Assembly (NCBI GenBank): GCA_018105865.1
Contig: CM030836.1
Coordinates: 3,901,491-3,965,490 of the forward strand
Direction: 5' to 3'
DNA length: 64,000 nucleotides
From: Metaphire vulgaris
Lineage: Eukaryota; Annelida; Clitellata; Crassiclitellata; Megascolecidae
In this document: positions 21,097 through 32,095 of the stretch, one piece after another
Layout: the number at the start of each line of letters is the position of its first letter
Numbering within the stretch: position 1 is the first letter of the stretch
The notes under the pieces: model-generated
Databases searched by the model: none
The model's input: the letters and a program-made list of their open reading frames with translations, nothing else
Told to the model about the DNA's origin: nothing
Made by a program: the position numbers and the translations under genes

Positions 21097-21140
<44 letters not shown>
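21097..21140. repeat. (TA)n microsatellite
   Basis: About 21 TA units, continuing as ATATATGTGTGTGTG after the MITE at 21,412. The MITE sits inside this tract. Confidence 0.9.
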
Positions 21141-21143
<3 letters not shown>

Positions 21144-21144
21144 A

Positions 21145-21411
21145 CAGTCAAAGTGTGATTTCAGGCAATGTTGACATTGCCTGAAATTTTTAGGCAATAA
21201 TCGACATAAGCCGTTTCACTCGGGCAATGTCCGGCATTGACTGAAATTGTTAGGCATTGTTTAACAATGCCTGAAATTTGCTCAGATTTTCTACACACTT
21301 TGCCTGAAATCTTTATCTGTGATGGAATAGAGCAGGTAAATGTCGGCATATATCGAAATTGCCTAAAAATTTCAGGCAATGTCAACATTGCCTGATTTCA
21401 CACTTTGACTG
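21145..21411. mobile_element. Mariner-type MITE with ~75 bp inverted ends (267 bp)
   Basis: TA at 21,143-21,144 and 21,412-21,413. Ends CAGTCAAAGTGTGA and its inverse are perfect, and the inverted match continues for about 75 bases. Each arm carries CAGGCAATGTTGACATTGCC, itself a hairpin; the motif GCCTGAAAT recurs throughout. No coding capacity. TA duplication and a CAGT start fit Tc1/mariner MITEs. Confidence 0.85.
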
Positions 21412-21518
21412 TAACATATATATGTGTGTGTGTGTTATTAATGTTGTAGAACTGTTTTATATTACTACTTGTTCCTTTATTTCATTTGAAGTTTAGACAG
21501 TTGTTTTGATGTTATTAA

Positions 21519-21722
21519 CCTGTTCCAGAGGGATTTAATTTTTTCAAGTCGTCCCCAATCGGGGTATTTAATTTGGGGGAAAGGCGTTCATGTGAAAATG
21601 TGAACATACAAGTTTCAAACTTACTATATTTCAGGCTATATAGAAGCTAGAAAGATGCGGTTTGCACCATTGTTTAGCATTTTTATTGCTCTTTTGAACC
21701 ACCTGTGTCAAAGAAGAAAATT
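21519..21722 (+). mobile_element. TTAA-target element copy 4, truncated
   Basis: Begins at TTAA (21,515-21,518) with CCTGTTCCAGAGGGATTTAA, then CTATATTTCAGGCTATATAG and the start of the repeated unit. Sequence departs from the family after ~21,722. Only the first ~200 bases remain. Confidence 0.75.
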
Positions 21723-22344
21723 TTGCTATGCATGCACCAATGTGTAATAATTAACTTACTGAATGCTTTCATTGCATTTCTGCAGAAAAATCAAAAGAAT
21801 TTAATTTAAGCACCTTGTATATTTTGGAAGGTAGAATTCATGTCCACAGGTGGATGATGTCGGTAAAACATCAGTCTCTGACCTTCACAAAAAACAGAAC
21901 ATATAAAATGTCGTAGCTATCAGCAGACTTCTATTACCAAATCTCTGAAACATCATATTTTATTAACAGACAAAATCAGGGTGTTTAGAATGTTTAATTA
22001 ATTAACTACTTAACCATGATAGTCTAAAAGGGGATAATGCAGGAGTACTTATGGTGAATAGATCCCTGTAGTCAGTAATCATTAAGAAACACTTTTCTTA
22101 GAAATTTTCCCAAAAACTAAAAATTTACCCCATAAAATTTTTACTTATATTGATTGTTGGCTTGATTTTTAACAATCATTTAGGTTAATAGAAATGTGTT
22201 GATTGCATGCCATGGTTTTTTTAGGCAACCAGGTTTAGGCAGATGGCTTTTGTATGTGTGTTTGTTGGTTTTAGACAGGCAAAAGGTCGGTTGAGACCTG
22301 ACAGTTGAGGTGTTAGGGTCGAACTCACCTGGATGACATACCAA
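21723..22344. other. No gene recognised
   Basis: AT-rich sequence without a convincing frame, terminal repeats or tandem repeats. Confidence 0.4.
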
Positions 22345-23709
22345 TTGAATTACACTGTACTCAAATTGGGAAAAGAAGAATCAATCAGCATTATACACAG
22401 ATTACCAGTATATGTTAGAATTTGGGAGATGAGGGAGTGGCCTGATGATTGGCTGAAATAAATATTTCTACTGCTACCAAATAAAGGAGACAAAAACGAA
22501 TTCACCAATTATAGAACTATAGCCCTGAAATGATACAATAGTAAACTATTGCTAGGAGTCATTCTGGATAGTATAGGTAATAAAATGGAAGGAGGTTGCA
22601 ATTAAACAAGTGGGCTTCAGAAGAGGACATGGCAAAAGGGATCACATGACAAACTTAAGAATAATAATGGAAAAACAAAAGAATTTCAAGAGCCACTGTA
22701 CACTTCCTTTATAGCGGACACAAAAGTGTCTGACTCCGTACTTCATGAAAAATTGTGGTATATAATACTAGGGATGGGCTTTCCAACACATCTGGTTGAA
22801 TTGCTAAAACATTTATACAAGAACCAAAATGGTGCCATAAGAAAATCCGGGAACAGTCATGGAATGGTTCAAAATCAAAAAGGGTGTGAGATAAGGCTGT
22901 ACAATATCCCCACACCTGTTCAATATAATAGCAGAGATGATAATGCGTGTGGCATTGGATAGGTTCAAAGGGGGATGCAGAATAGGAGGACTAACCAGTA
23001 ACCATCAATAATCTAAGGTATGTGGATGTGATTTTGCTGGCATCGAGCACACAGGAACTTCAAGAGCTAATAAGCAGAATGGAACAAGTGAGTGTGAATT
23101 ATGGGCTTCAAATAAATGTAAACAAATCAAAAGTAATGACAATAAATGGAGACAAAATTTCCATCAGGGTGGATCAGAAGTTACTGGAACAAGTGGAAAA
23201 GTTTACAGATCTTGGTGCCATCATATCAGAATACTGTTCCCTAGAAGAGAAAATAAATGCCAAACTGACAAAAGGAAGGGTTGCCATCAGAAAAGTAAAA
23301 AAATGGAAAGATAATAATATCAGCATTAGAACAAAGAAGAGAAAGTGTTGCATGGAGTACAGCATCATATTGATGTGAAAGCTGGACTTTCAAGAAAAAA
23401 TCCAAGAAAGAATAGAGGCCTTTGAAATGTACTCATTATGTACAATGGAATGCATAAGTTGGAGACAGGAAAACCAATGAAAAGGTTATGGGTCCGATAC
23501 AGAAAGGCAGTTCGTCAACATGTGCAAAAGAAGGGAGCTGCAATATTTTGAGGATGTACAGTGGAACAGCAAAAAAAAGTACACTCCAACAAGGAATGAT
23601 GCCAGGAAAAAGACAAAGAGGGCGACCAAAAGATGATGGGCGGATGACGCGGAAGAGTGGGCAGGACTGCAAATGTCAGCAGTAGTTAAAAAGACACAGG
23701 ATCGACATT
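22345..23709 (+). pseudogene. RTE-like LINE remnant, reverse transcriptase to C-terminus
   Basis: The plus strand, in broken frames, shows V-G-F-R-R-G near 22,613, H-E-K-L-W-Y-I-I-L-G-M-G-F-P at 22,745, a damaged motif B, Y-V-D-D-V-I-L-L-A (motif C, Tyr-Val-Asp-Asp) at 23,019, QELISRMEQVSVNYGLQINV, LEQVEKFTDLGAIIS, and GMMPGKRQRGRPK at 23,596. The end is cut by an L2-like piece at ~23,710. Many indels. Confidence 0.75.
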
Positions 23710-24330
23710 GTGGAGGAAAAAATTCACGTTTTCACCTTAACTTCTGGTATCAGGCGATATATACCAATAGGTGCTGCGATACAACTGATTTGGGCGCTTG
23801 TTCTATCCAGGGTCGGCCAATGCAATGGAGTCCTCCTTGGCCTTCCCAAGAGCCAGCTAAGCCGCCTCCAGTCGGTGCTCAATGCATCCTCTCGCTTGAT
23901 CTTTGGAGACCGCTGGAACGATCACATGACACCGTTGCTTAGAGACAAGCTTCACTGCCTTGGGGTTGAGAACGCGTACCTGGCGAGGCCTGATTACATA
24001 TCGGGCCCTGAACGACACCACCTGTCCTGATTACATATGAACACTCGTATGCAGGGCAACGACGAATGAGACGGGCGGAACTTCGATCCAGTAGTCGGAC
24101 ATTGTTGATCGTCCCTCCGCCTTCAAAGACTGCCGTGTTCGGTGACAGATCAGTCACGCTGGGAAATCCAGCCCTGTGGAACTCTCTGACGAGCGATGTG
24201 ATTAATGCAAATTCCGTTGGCTGTTTTGAGAAGCTCCTAAAGACACACTTATTTAACATTTCTTATAAGTGACTCCTTTGTAAAGTGCTCTTGACTTTAG
24301 CTCCAGTTATGTTACTATGATTGCTCCAAA
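23710..24330 (+). pseudogene. L2-like C-terminal fragment
   Basis: Encodes GAAIQLIWALVLSRV, LLGLPKSQLSRLQSVLNASS, TPLLRDKLHCL, then in another frame VPPPSKTAVFGDRSVTLGNP, LWNSLTSDV and L-K-T-H-L-F-N-I, stop at 24,270. 3' UTR GTAAAGTGCTCTTGACTTTA follows. Two frame changes. Confidence 0.85.
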
Positions 24331-25083
24331 GATGCTGCTGAAATGAGAAGTGTCATTCTTATTTAAAGTAAGTTCACCAGCATTATGAAAGCACCATATT
24401 TTTTATCTTTTCACACATATCTAGAATCGAAAGCAAGCCAGGCAGGAAGCAAAGTAACCCAGGCATCACCCATAATTGCCAGGGCATAGTTACACCACAA
24501 ACACAAGCACTTTTACTAGTATAGCCAATGTCAATATACTTTGCATTGCTACAATGCAAACATTATTATAATGTTATAGAAGTATGTCTTACAAACAAAA
24601 ACGTTACAATGCAGTCACTGATGTAATGCACTAATGTTATATTGCAGGATGAAAGTAATGAGTGCAAAACCAGCAAACACAAACATTCACAAGCACTAAT
24701 TGCACATAGTCAGATCACCTCATTTTCATTTAATATTCTTGTTTCAGGCAAGTATTATTGCAATCCATCTAATAGCAATAGCAATTTTAATGAACTGCCA
24801 TTCTTTCACTAAGGAGACATTTGGGCAGTTTTGAGAGGGATTAATGGGTCTACTCTTTGTAGCGGGATAAGAGTGCAATGAGTTGAACATTCTTTTGTAT
24901 CAAATGTAGAACTGATCATTGGTTTAACATGACAATACTTGAGGACAATGAAAACAACAGTAAAACGCTTAGTAGGAGTGATGACTTACTACCACTTTGA
25001 AGGATGGGAAGATGACGGGTCGGTAACAAGCTAGAGAAGGACACTGATCTAACAGGATCAACTACTGCAGGAATCCCCAAGGC
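24331..25083. other. No gene recognised
   Basis: AT-rich. A 72-codon minus frame at 24,916-25,134 crosses the start of a hAT end and is therefore unlikely to be a gene. Confidence 0.4.
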
Positions 25084-25140
25084 AGTGGCGGCAAACCTTC
25101 TAGGGACCACGTGCCCAAAATTAAACCCAAACACATTTAT
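25084..25140 (+). mobile_element. hAT-type terminus without partner
   Basis: CAGTGGCGGCAAACCTTC, followed by GGGACCACGTGCCC, resembles the ends of Charlie-like hAT elements. No inverse copy was found nearby; the rest may be lost. Confidence 0.4.
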
Positions 25141-25693
25141 TTATTGCAAAGTGCCAACACAACCTGAATACAAAGGTTTAGGTTTAGCAAAACAACTTAT
25201 ATGTGTTTTTAAAAGAAAAAAACAAGAGAGGTTTTAGTGATACACAACTTTTTATTAACCCTTTACCGGGAACCCCGAATACCGTATTTTCACGCCAAAT
25301 TGCCGTGGTTTTTAGGTGATTTTACAGGAAGAGGCCCTTTGAGGCGGCCTATAATAGTAAGTGGCTTATACAAAAACATTTTTACAAATAGCAGGAGGCC
25401 CTAACATAAAATAATTCTACTGGTAATTATAAATTCATCAACGCCCTAACTACTAACTCAATGCGTCGCGAGGCTCGTAAAAATAATTTTAATTAAAAAT
25501 AGTCAAAAGAAGAAGTTTATTTTACTTTAATACTAGCATTTTACCCGTGCTTCGCGGCGTTGCCATATACTTTTTATAAAACACGCAACCGTTGATCGAG
25601 AAAGTAGCCCAAAATCCGTCTAAAGGTTGTTATCAGACTTAGGAGTCAATGAGTCATCCTGAGCCGACTCTCTGGGTCTCTGAGAATTTGGTA

Positions 25694-25695
<2 letters not shown>

Positions 25696-25772
<77 letters not shown>

Positions 25773-25870
25773 GAAAGAGAGCAAAGAAGAGACAGGGAGG
25801 GTTAGAGCGAGAGAGGGGGAAGGACAGGGAGAGAGCGAGAGAGGGGGACGGAGAAGAGAGTGAGAGAGTG
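25696..25870. repeat. (GA)n tract, perfect then degenerate
   Basis: About 33 near-perfect GA units to 25,762, then an impure purine tract to 25,870. Open frames here (GERERE…) are artefacts of the repeat. Confidence 0.95.
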
Positions 25871-25924
25871 CCATGAGGCGGCTAGCCTGGGGTGACCCTG
25901 AGTTGTTGACCTACTTCTAGACTG

Positions 25925-26725
25925 CCCTATATACTCGCGGACAGGTCGACCTCACAGATAGGTCGACTCCGTTTTTGGTCAAATATTAAGTTATTTGCCA
26001 TGACATTTGTATAACTCGACAAGGAAATTTTAGGGCCTACAGATTTCTTGAATTGCATAATTATACCTAAAAACAGCGTAGTAGCATTCTCGGGTGTGTG
26101 TTTAGTCTAGAGTTCTACCGGTCACGTTGATGTAATGGCCACGATTCAAGATGTGACGACCAAGTGTCTTCAATGCTGTTTCCAACCATAATGAGATTGT
26201 CAACAATGCTATGCTCTGTAATGCATCAGAAATCAGACTGTCAGCAGTGTTATTACCCATAATGCATTGCGAAGATAGTGTGGGGCGTAATGATTCATCT
26301 GGACCACCAGCCAGCCGATTGTTGACTAGAACAGACTGTTGATTGGAGCTGCAAGACCCCCGAGAAACTGGGTCAAAGCGGGACTTTCAATAAACGATAA
26401 ACAATCTGTGCATGGTCTCAGCAGAAGCCATGTTCTTCGTAATTTTTCGTGGGAAAAGCACTAATTAGTAGTTAGCAATAGTCTTGCTGGCATATCATTA
26501 TTTGATAGACAAATTAAACCGCTGCTGGATGATGGTGTCCAGTTAAGGAAGGCCCATCGTGTTCTGATGGACACGTCTTAAAACAGACACAGCATGCCTT
26601 AACGTTGTATTGCATTAGGTAATGAGTTTCTTTAAAAAAAAATTCTTTGAGAATTGCATTGACTTGGTGTTTCAAAGTGAATTTTAAGCTATAAATTTAT
26701 TGATTTATCCATGAGTATATCATGG
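25925..26725 (-). mobile_element. T-family element copy 1 (CCGTATATAC ends), degraded
   Basis: The left end CCTATATACTCGCGGACAGG and the inverted right end CCATGATATACTCATGGATA are diverged forms of CCGTATATACTCGTGGATAA seen at 56,090 and 59,854/60,473. The minus strand at 26,615 opens a frame M-Q-Y-N-V-K-A-C-C-V-C-F-K-T-C-P-S-E-H-D-G-P, similar to the exon at 51,339 and 55,968. Preceded by the shared GTCAATGCAATTCTC and AAAGAATTTTT. Confidence 0.55.
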
Positions 26726-27107
26726 AAAGGGTCCATCCCTATAGTATGTACGCACTGAGGTGGGTTTGGGATTTTGGAGATTTTCGTACGGGAAGGGGAG
26801 GAGTCTCGACTGAATGTGTAAGCATACATTTATAAATAGCCTACATAACAATTAAAAAGCGCTCAGATTGAAGACTGGTTTATTCACACAAACATTAGAT
26901 TCAAAAACAATTACTGCACAGTCAAACAAAGAGTCAGGAGTATTTTCCCATGCTTATTAAATAATTGGCAGTGCTCAAGACGGCAGAGAGAAAGAGAGGA
27001 GATAGAGAGAGAGAGCGAGAGAGAGAGGGCAGATAGAGATGGCAGAGAGAGAGAGAGAGAGACATTGAGGGAGAGTTGTGAACCGGCCTCTTGGACCGTT
27101 TAACCTC
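26726..27107. other. No gene; GA-rich tract
   Basis: 26,985-27,062 holds imperfect GAGA repeats; the remainder is AT-rich and unassigned. Confidence 0.5.
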
Positions 27108-27931
27108 TTAATCGCTTCCACGGGTTCACCGTCTTAAAACGGCGGCGGAAAATCATAGCCAAACGGCGTTCGCCGTTTATAAACGGTGCGCTATATAAGC
27201 ATGTGTGTACCGCGGACTTGCGATTTTTTCAAAAATCCAACGCGGGAACCGATTTAGTTCACATCCATTCGATAAGCGGCAGCACCGTTTTCGATAATGC
27301 TGACTATATATGCAAGAGATATTGGCTGTGTAACAACCAAGGCTGGAAAATGTATAGGAAAAATCTTCAGCCGGCGGCTAGAAAAATCATAACTACGCCA
27401 AATATGGTCCGATCTTCAAAATTTTTGCACTATTCTGTTCCAATTACACCTCCCTACAACTTTCCCGCTCACAGTTAAGGGGTCACCGCTGAAAAATTTT
27501 TTTTATTGAGCTTTGAAAATTTTTTGTGGAGATGGTCCGATTTTGGGGTGTAGAGTGGACCCTACCCCCCCCCCCCCCAAATTTTTTTGCACGGATGGTT
27601 CGAAAGACCAATAAAAATGCTCAACAATGGTGCAAAATGCATCTTTCTAGCTTCTATATAGCCTGAAATATACTGAGTTGTTCGATTTTTCACATTGAAA
27701 ATCCGTTCGCGTAATTGTCATTTCAGCCAGCAATTGGCACTTGGGTATGAAACTTCATAACTACCCCAAATATGGTCCGATCTTCAAAATTTTTGCACCA
27801 TTCTGTTCCAATTACACTCCTCTAGAATTCTCTTACTCACATTTGGGGGTTTACCGCTGAAGACGTTTTGCTATTGACCTTTGATCAAAATTTGAACAAA
27901 ATGTTGGGGAGGGGTCCGATTTTAGGGTGTA

Positions 27932-28903
27932 CAGGGTGTAAAAGTGAAAAGGGCACCCCTTTATGAAATTTAATATCTCGGCTGCGTGTATAGCAATTTC
28001 AATGAAATTTATAGGCCATATACCTAGGAATGTTTTTGATGCAATTGCCAAATTTCATGCTGATATCTTTAGTGCTTGCTGAAATATGTCCAAAACACTA
28101 GAGAAACCCACATTTTGAAATTGACAACGGAATATAATGTCAAAATAAAGTGATTAAAAAATTAATCTTTTAATTTATTTGGCCCTGAAAAGGGCCGTTT
28201 TAAAAGGGATTTTAGATGATTTGCTACGGGAGCAGGTGCTCAAAATGCCTCCCTCAGCCTTCACACATGCCGACAAGCGCTTCTTCACTGACAGTATCGA
28301 CTTCTTGATCTGGTTCTCAGGCAAACTCTCCCAAATATTCTTCAGCACCGTCTTCAACTCCATGATGTTTTGTGGCTTTGGCTGATACTTTTGATATCTG
28401 TCGAGCATGATTCCCCAGACGTGGAAGTCAAGTGGAGAGTTGGGTGGCCAGTCATCTTTCTTGATGAAATCTGGACAATTTTGCTCCAGAAAATTCTGGG
28501 TCCTGAGAGCAGAGTGTGCAGGTGCATGTTCCGTCTTGCTGGAATATGAAATCTTCTCCAAGCAAATCAAGACAGCCCTGTAGCCAATCATAATGCTGCT
28601 GTGTTTATCTGTTGGCCGTAAGTAACCCTTGACCTTGTCTGGCGCAATGACAACGACGCAATTTTAGACTTAAAAACGATACAAATTACTATGACGTTAT
28701 CTTCTGTTTGTCGATTTCAAAATTTGGGTCTCTTTAGTTTTTTGGCCATATTTTAGCAAACTCTAAAGTTATCAGCATGAAATTTTGCAATCACATCAGA
28801 AACATTCCCAGGTATATGGCCTATAAAATTCATTGAAATCGCTCTACACGCAGCCGAGATATTAAATATCATAAAGGGGTGCCCTTTTCACTTTTACACC
28901 CTG
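27932..28903 (-). mobile_element. Tc1/mariner element with ~210 bp inverted ends (972 bp)
   Basis: Flanked by TA (27,930-27,931; 28,904-28,905). Ends read CAGGGTGTAAAAGTG and inverse; similarity continues through 27,932-28,145 versus 28,690-28,903, a long terminal inverted repeat. Deleting the insert restores GGGTGTAGAGTGG, exactly as in the sister unit at 27,545-27,557. It encodes only the C-terminal part of a transposase, so it is a deletion derivative. Confidence 0.92.
28175..28591 (-). pseudogene. Mariner transposase C-terminal fragment
   Basis: The minus frame includes H-A-P-A-H-S-A, TQNFLEQNCPDFIKKDDWPP, N-S-P-L-D-F-H-V-W-G, RYQKYQPKPQNIMELKTVLK and IWESLPENQIKKSILSVKKR. This is the C-terminal catalytic third of a Tc1/mariner transposase; the usual NSPDLNP is shortened to NSPLD, removing part of the motif that carries a catalytic acidic residue. 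The N-terminal DNA-binding half is absent. Non-functional. Confidence 0.9.
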
Positions 28904-29131
28904 TAGAGTGGTCTGTACCCCCAATTTTTTTCTTTTGGCATGGATGAATGGAAAGAGCAATAAAAATGCTCAACAACGGTGCAAACTGCATCTTTCAAGC
29001 TTCTATATAGCCTGAAATATAGTCAGTTTATAACGTATAAGTTCACGTTTTCATATGAACGCCTTTTCCAAAAATTAATTCCCCCGTCGAGGGATGACTT
29101 TAAAAATTTAATTCCCCCTTTAAAGGGTTAA

Positions 29132-30153
29132 AGGAGGAATTAATTTTTAAAGTCATTAGCCCACAGTGTAATTAATTTTGGGAAAAGGCGTTCATATGAT
29201 AACGTGAACATATACGTTATAAACTTACTATATTTCAGGCTATATGGAAGCTAGAAAGATGCGGTTTGCACCGTTGTTGAGCATTTTTATTGCTCTTTCT
29301 ATTCATCCATGCCAAAAGAAAAAAAATTGGGGTAGGGACCACTCTGCACCCCAAAATCGGACCCCTCCCCAACATTTTGTTCAAATTTTGATAAAAGGTC
29401 AATATCAAAACGTCTTCAGCGGTAACCCTCCAAATGTGAGCGATAGAGTTTTAGAGGAGTGCAATTTGAACAGAATAGTGCAAAATTTTGAAGATCGGAC
29501 CATATTTGGGGTAGTTATGAAGTTTCATACCCAAGTACCGATTGCTCGCTGAAATGACAATTACGCGAACGGATTTTCAATGTGAAAAACCGAACAACTC
29601 AGTATATTTCAGGCTATATAGAAGCTAGAAAGATGCGGTTTGCACCAATGTTGAGCATTTTTATTGGCCTTTCGAACCATCCGTGCAAAAAAAAATGGGG
29701 GTAGGGTCCACTCTACACCCCAAAATCGGACTATCTCCACAAAAAATTTTCAAAGCTCAATAAAAAAAATTTTCAGTGGTGACCCCTTAACTGTGAGTGG
29801 GAAAGTTGTAGGGAGGTGTAACTGGAACAGAATAGTGCAAAAATTTTGAAGATTGGACCATATTTGGTGTAGTTATGATTTTTCTTGCCTCCGGCTGAAG
29901 ATTTTTCATATACATTTTCCAGCCTTGGTCAGTCTACAGTCAATATCTCTTGCATATATAGTCAGCATTATCGAAAATGGTGCTGCCATCTATCGAATGG
30001 ATGGTTACTAAATCGATTCCCACGTTGGATTGATGTAAAAATGTTATGTCCCGGGTACACACTTCCTTATCTAGCGCACCGTTTATAAAGGGCGAACGCC
30101 GTTTGGATATGCTTTTCCGCCACCGTTTATAAACGGCGAACCCCTGTAAAGGG
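29132..30153 (+). mobile_element. TTAA-target element copy 6 (1,022 bp)
   Basis: Directly abuts copy 5, sharing one TTAA (29,128-29,131), with TTAA at 30,154-30,157. Left end begins AGGAGGAATTAATTTTTAAA, lacking the first ~10 bases of the family terminus. Two direct units (29,230-29,510; 29,605-29,880) and terminal palindromes CCGTTTATAAACGG near 30,123 follow. Orientation as copy 1, so copies 5 and 6 point away from a common joint. Confidence 0.85.
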
Positions 30154-30342
30154 TTAATTAATCCCGCTATTAAGCAAGATTAGACAGTAAATAATTCGAA
30201 TCATTCATTTAACGTATCTCTCATGCCCTTGGCTATAAAATACTTGATCTAAATTAAATCTCTTCTTTTGTTTTATGAATGCTGATAAGATAGAAGATTT
30301 ATTTATGTTTAATAACTCTCCATCTTATGTTTAATAACTCTC

Positions 30343-30475
30343 CATCCATCTCTCGCTCCCTCCCTCCATCTCTCTTTCTACTTCTCTCTCTCCATCTCTT
30401 TCTCTCTCTCCGTCTCTCTTTCTCCCTCTCCCTCCCTCCCTCCGTCTCTCTCTCCCTTCCCATCTCTTTCTTTCT
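30343..30475. repeat. (CT)n-rich tract
   Basis: Impure CTCT/CCTCC tract, pyrimidine mirror of the GA tract at 25,696-25,870 within the same large element. A short TA microsatellite follows at 30,498-30,533. Confidence 0.9.
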
Positions 30476-30684
30476 TTGTTGGGAATAACTGCACGTGTAT
30501 ATATATATATTATATATATATATTATATATATAATGATACTGCAACATCAGGGCACGCAGCCTGTATTCGTGTGCGCCTGTGCGGCTTATCTATGAAAAT
30601 ATTTACATGCTTTAATTAATTTCTGCGGCCTGTAAACGTGGAGCGGCCTATAAACGTAAGCGGCGATTTGGCGTGAAAATACGG

Positions 30685-30954
30685 TATATCTGTCCATTTT
30701 ACATTGAGTTAGAGTTAAATACTTGGTAAAGGAGTTAAGAGGTAAAAGATTGGTTTTGCACAAGTAATGGGATTTTTTTGTCATATACATACATACTGAT
30801 AATAATTCATCAAATTTTGACTCATACTTTGTTAATATGAGATGAATACATGCAGAACTCAGCTGTTTATAAGTATAAGTTGATCCAAACAAGGTAAGAA
30901 TAGCACCGCCATGTGTTTAATTAATTTACCATAAAATCTTGAGTATAATGTGCA
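30685..30954. other. No gene recognised
   Basis: AT-rich. CTTGGTAAAGGAGTTAA at 30,722-30,738, inverted, pairs loosely with TTAACCCTTTACCGGG at 25,255-25,270, so the large element may sit inside a short older TTAA element; weak. Confidence 0.3.
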
Positions 30955-31040
30955 CTTTTAAATGTAAATGTAATGAGCTATTTATATTGCGCCTAATCAA
31001 TCAATATTAACAAGCGCATTACAATGTCACATTTTACACT
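30955..31040 (-). mobile_element. L2-like 3' tail fragment
   Basis: Minus strand reads TAATGCGCTTGTTAATATTG then GGCGCAATATAAATAGC, ending in an ATTTAC-type repeat. Fits the L2-like 3' UTR pattern only. Confidence 0.5.
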
Positions 31041-32095
31041 CATAATTTTCCATATTCTTCTTCAGGTGCTCTGTCCAAAGAAAGGTTCCATACTCCAGCG
31101 TCGCCACTCCTCTCTATCTTGAGCTTTTGTCTTCAGGGCTGAATACTTGTTTTTTTCCGTAGTGTCGAACATCCACTCCAGCATCGATGTTCTTGGTCGC
31201 CCTTTCTGTGCTTTCCCATTCATCTTTCCTTCTAGTACTTCTCTTAGTAGGTTTGATGCTTCTCTCAGAACATGACCTATCCACTTCTTTTGTCTTGTAG
31301 AAATAGTGTTAATTAGGCTTCTCTTCTCTTCTACCCTCTCCAAGACTTCTTCGTTTGTTATTTTTTCCGTCCAGCTAATTTTTTCCATTCTTCGCCAGAT
31401 CCACATTTCGAATGCCTCTAATCTCTTTATGTCTTCCTTTCTGAGCGTCCAAGTTTCTGATCCATAGAGTGTCACTGGCCAGATCAGTGTTTTGACCAAT
31501 CGTTTTTCAGATTTGGTTAAAATTCCTTCTCAGTAGTTCTCTTCTGTTCGTAAAGGCTTCTTTCCCCATGGCAATTCTTCTCCTTATTTCTTTATGACAC
31601 TTTGCGTTTTCATCAAGCAGGCTTCCAAGATAGCAGAATTCTTCTACCTGTTCTATTTCCACTCCATCAATGATTATTTTCATTTCTCCACCATGTCTGC
31701 TGATTTTCATTGCCTTCGTCTTCTTTAAATTGATTTTCATTCTGTAATCCTTTGATGTTGCATTAAGAGAGTGCATCAACCTCTGCAATCCATGGTTGGT
31801 GTTTGCCATAATTGCCTGGTCATCAGCAAATCTTATGTCCCTTATTCTTTTTCCACCCACCACTACTCCATCGTCTATGTTCTCAAATGCTTCTCTTATG
31901 AGTTCTTCTGTGTAGATGTTGAACAGCAACGGTGAGAGAGGGCATCCCTGTCTCACTCCCCTTCCCAGAGTTCCTGGTTCAGAGTCTTTTCCATCCACAC
32001 GGATATACACTGATTGATTTATTTTCCATATATATATGGAAAGATTTTTGTATATAAGTAATGATGTGGTGTTATGGGATAGAACATTCAAGAGG
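31041..32095 (-). pseudogene. RTE-like LINE, reverse transcriptase and C-terminus, one frameshift
   Basis: 31,507-32,091 reads GRGVRQGCPLSPLLFNIYTE (motif B), IRFADDQAIMANT (motif C), MKINLKKTKAMKI and IEQVEEFCYLGSLLDE. After a frame change near 31,500, 31,062-31,499 reads V-K-T-L-I-W-P-V-T-L-Y-G-S-E-T-W-T-L-R, EAFEMWIWRRMEKISWTEKI, GHVLREASNLLREVLEGKM, KAQKGRPRTSMLEWM and QDREEWRRWS. One of the youngest LINE pieces here: a single indel in ~340 codons. 5' truncated at ~32,095. Confidence 0.85.

Larger units (their letters stand above)
27112..29127 (-). mobile_element. TTAA-target element copy 5, interrupted by a mariner
   Basis: TTAA at 27,108-27,111 and 29,128-29,131. The left end has CACCGTCTTAAAACGGCGG and GCCGTTTATAAACGG palindromes. 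Two direct units lie inside (27,400-27,670; 27,760-29,030), the second split by the 972 bp mariner. Without the mariner it is ~1,042 bp, the family size. Confidence 0.85.
25282..30684. mobile_element. Large CCGTATTTTC-ended element carrying nested insertions
   Basis: Terminal inverted repeats CCGTATTTTCACGCCAAAT(T/C)GCCG match at 23 of 24 positions and are flanked by TA (25,280-25,281; 30,685-30,686). A GA-rich tract on the left and a CT-rich tract on the right may be parts of longer inverted arms. Inside lie a T-family element (25,925-26,725), two TTAA elements and a mariner. The same CCGTATTTTC end defines the 54,881-55,746 element. No transposase belonging to it is visible. Superfamily unassigned; the two ends could also belong to separate elements. 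Confidence 0.55.

Noticed and set aside
25620..25876. Glu/Arg or Ser/Leu repeat proteins
   Set aside because: Pure artefacts of the GA microsatellite, open on both strands.
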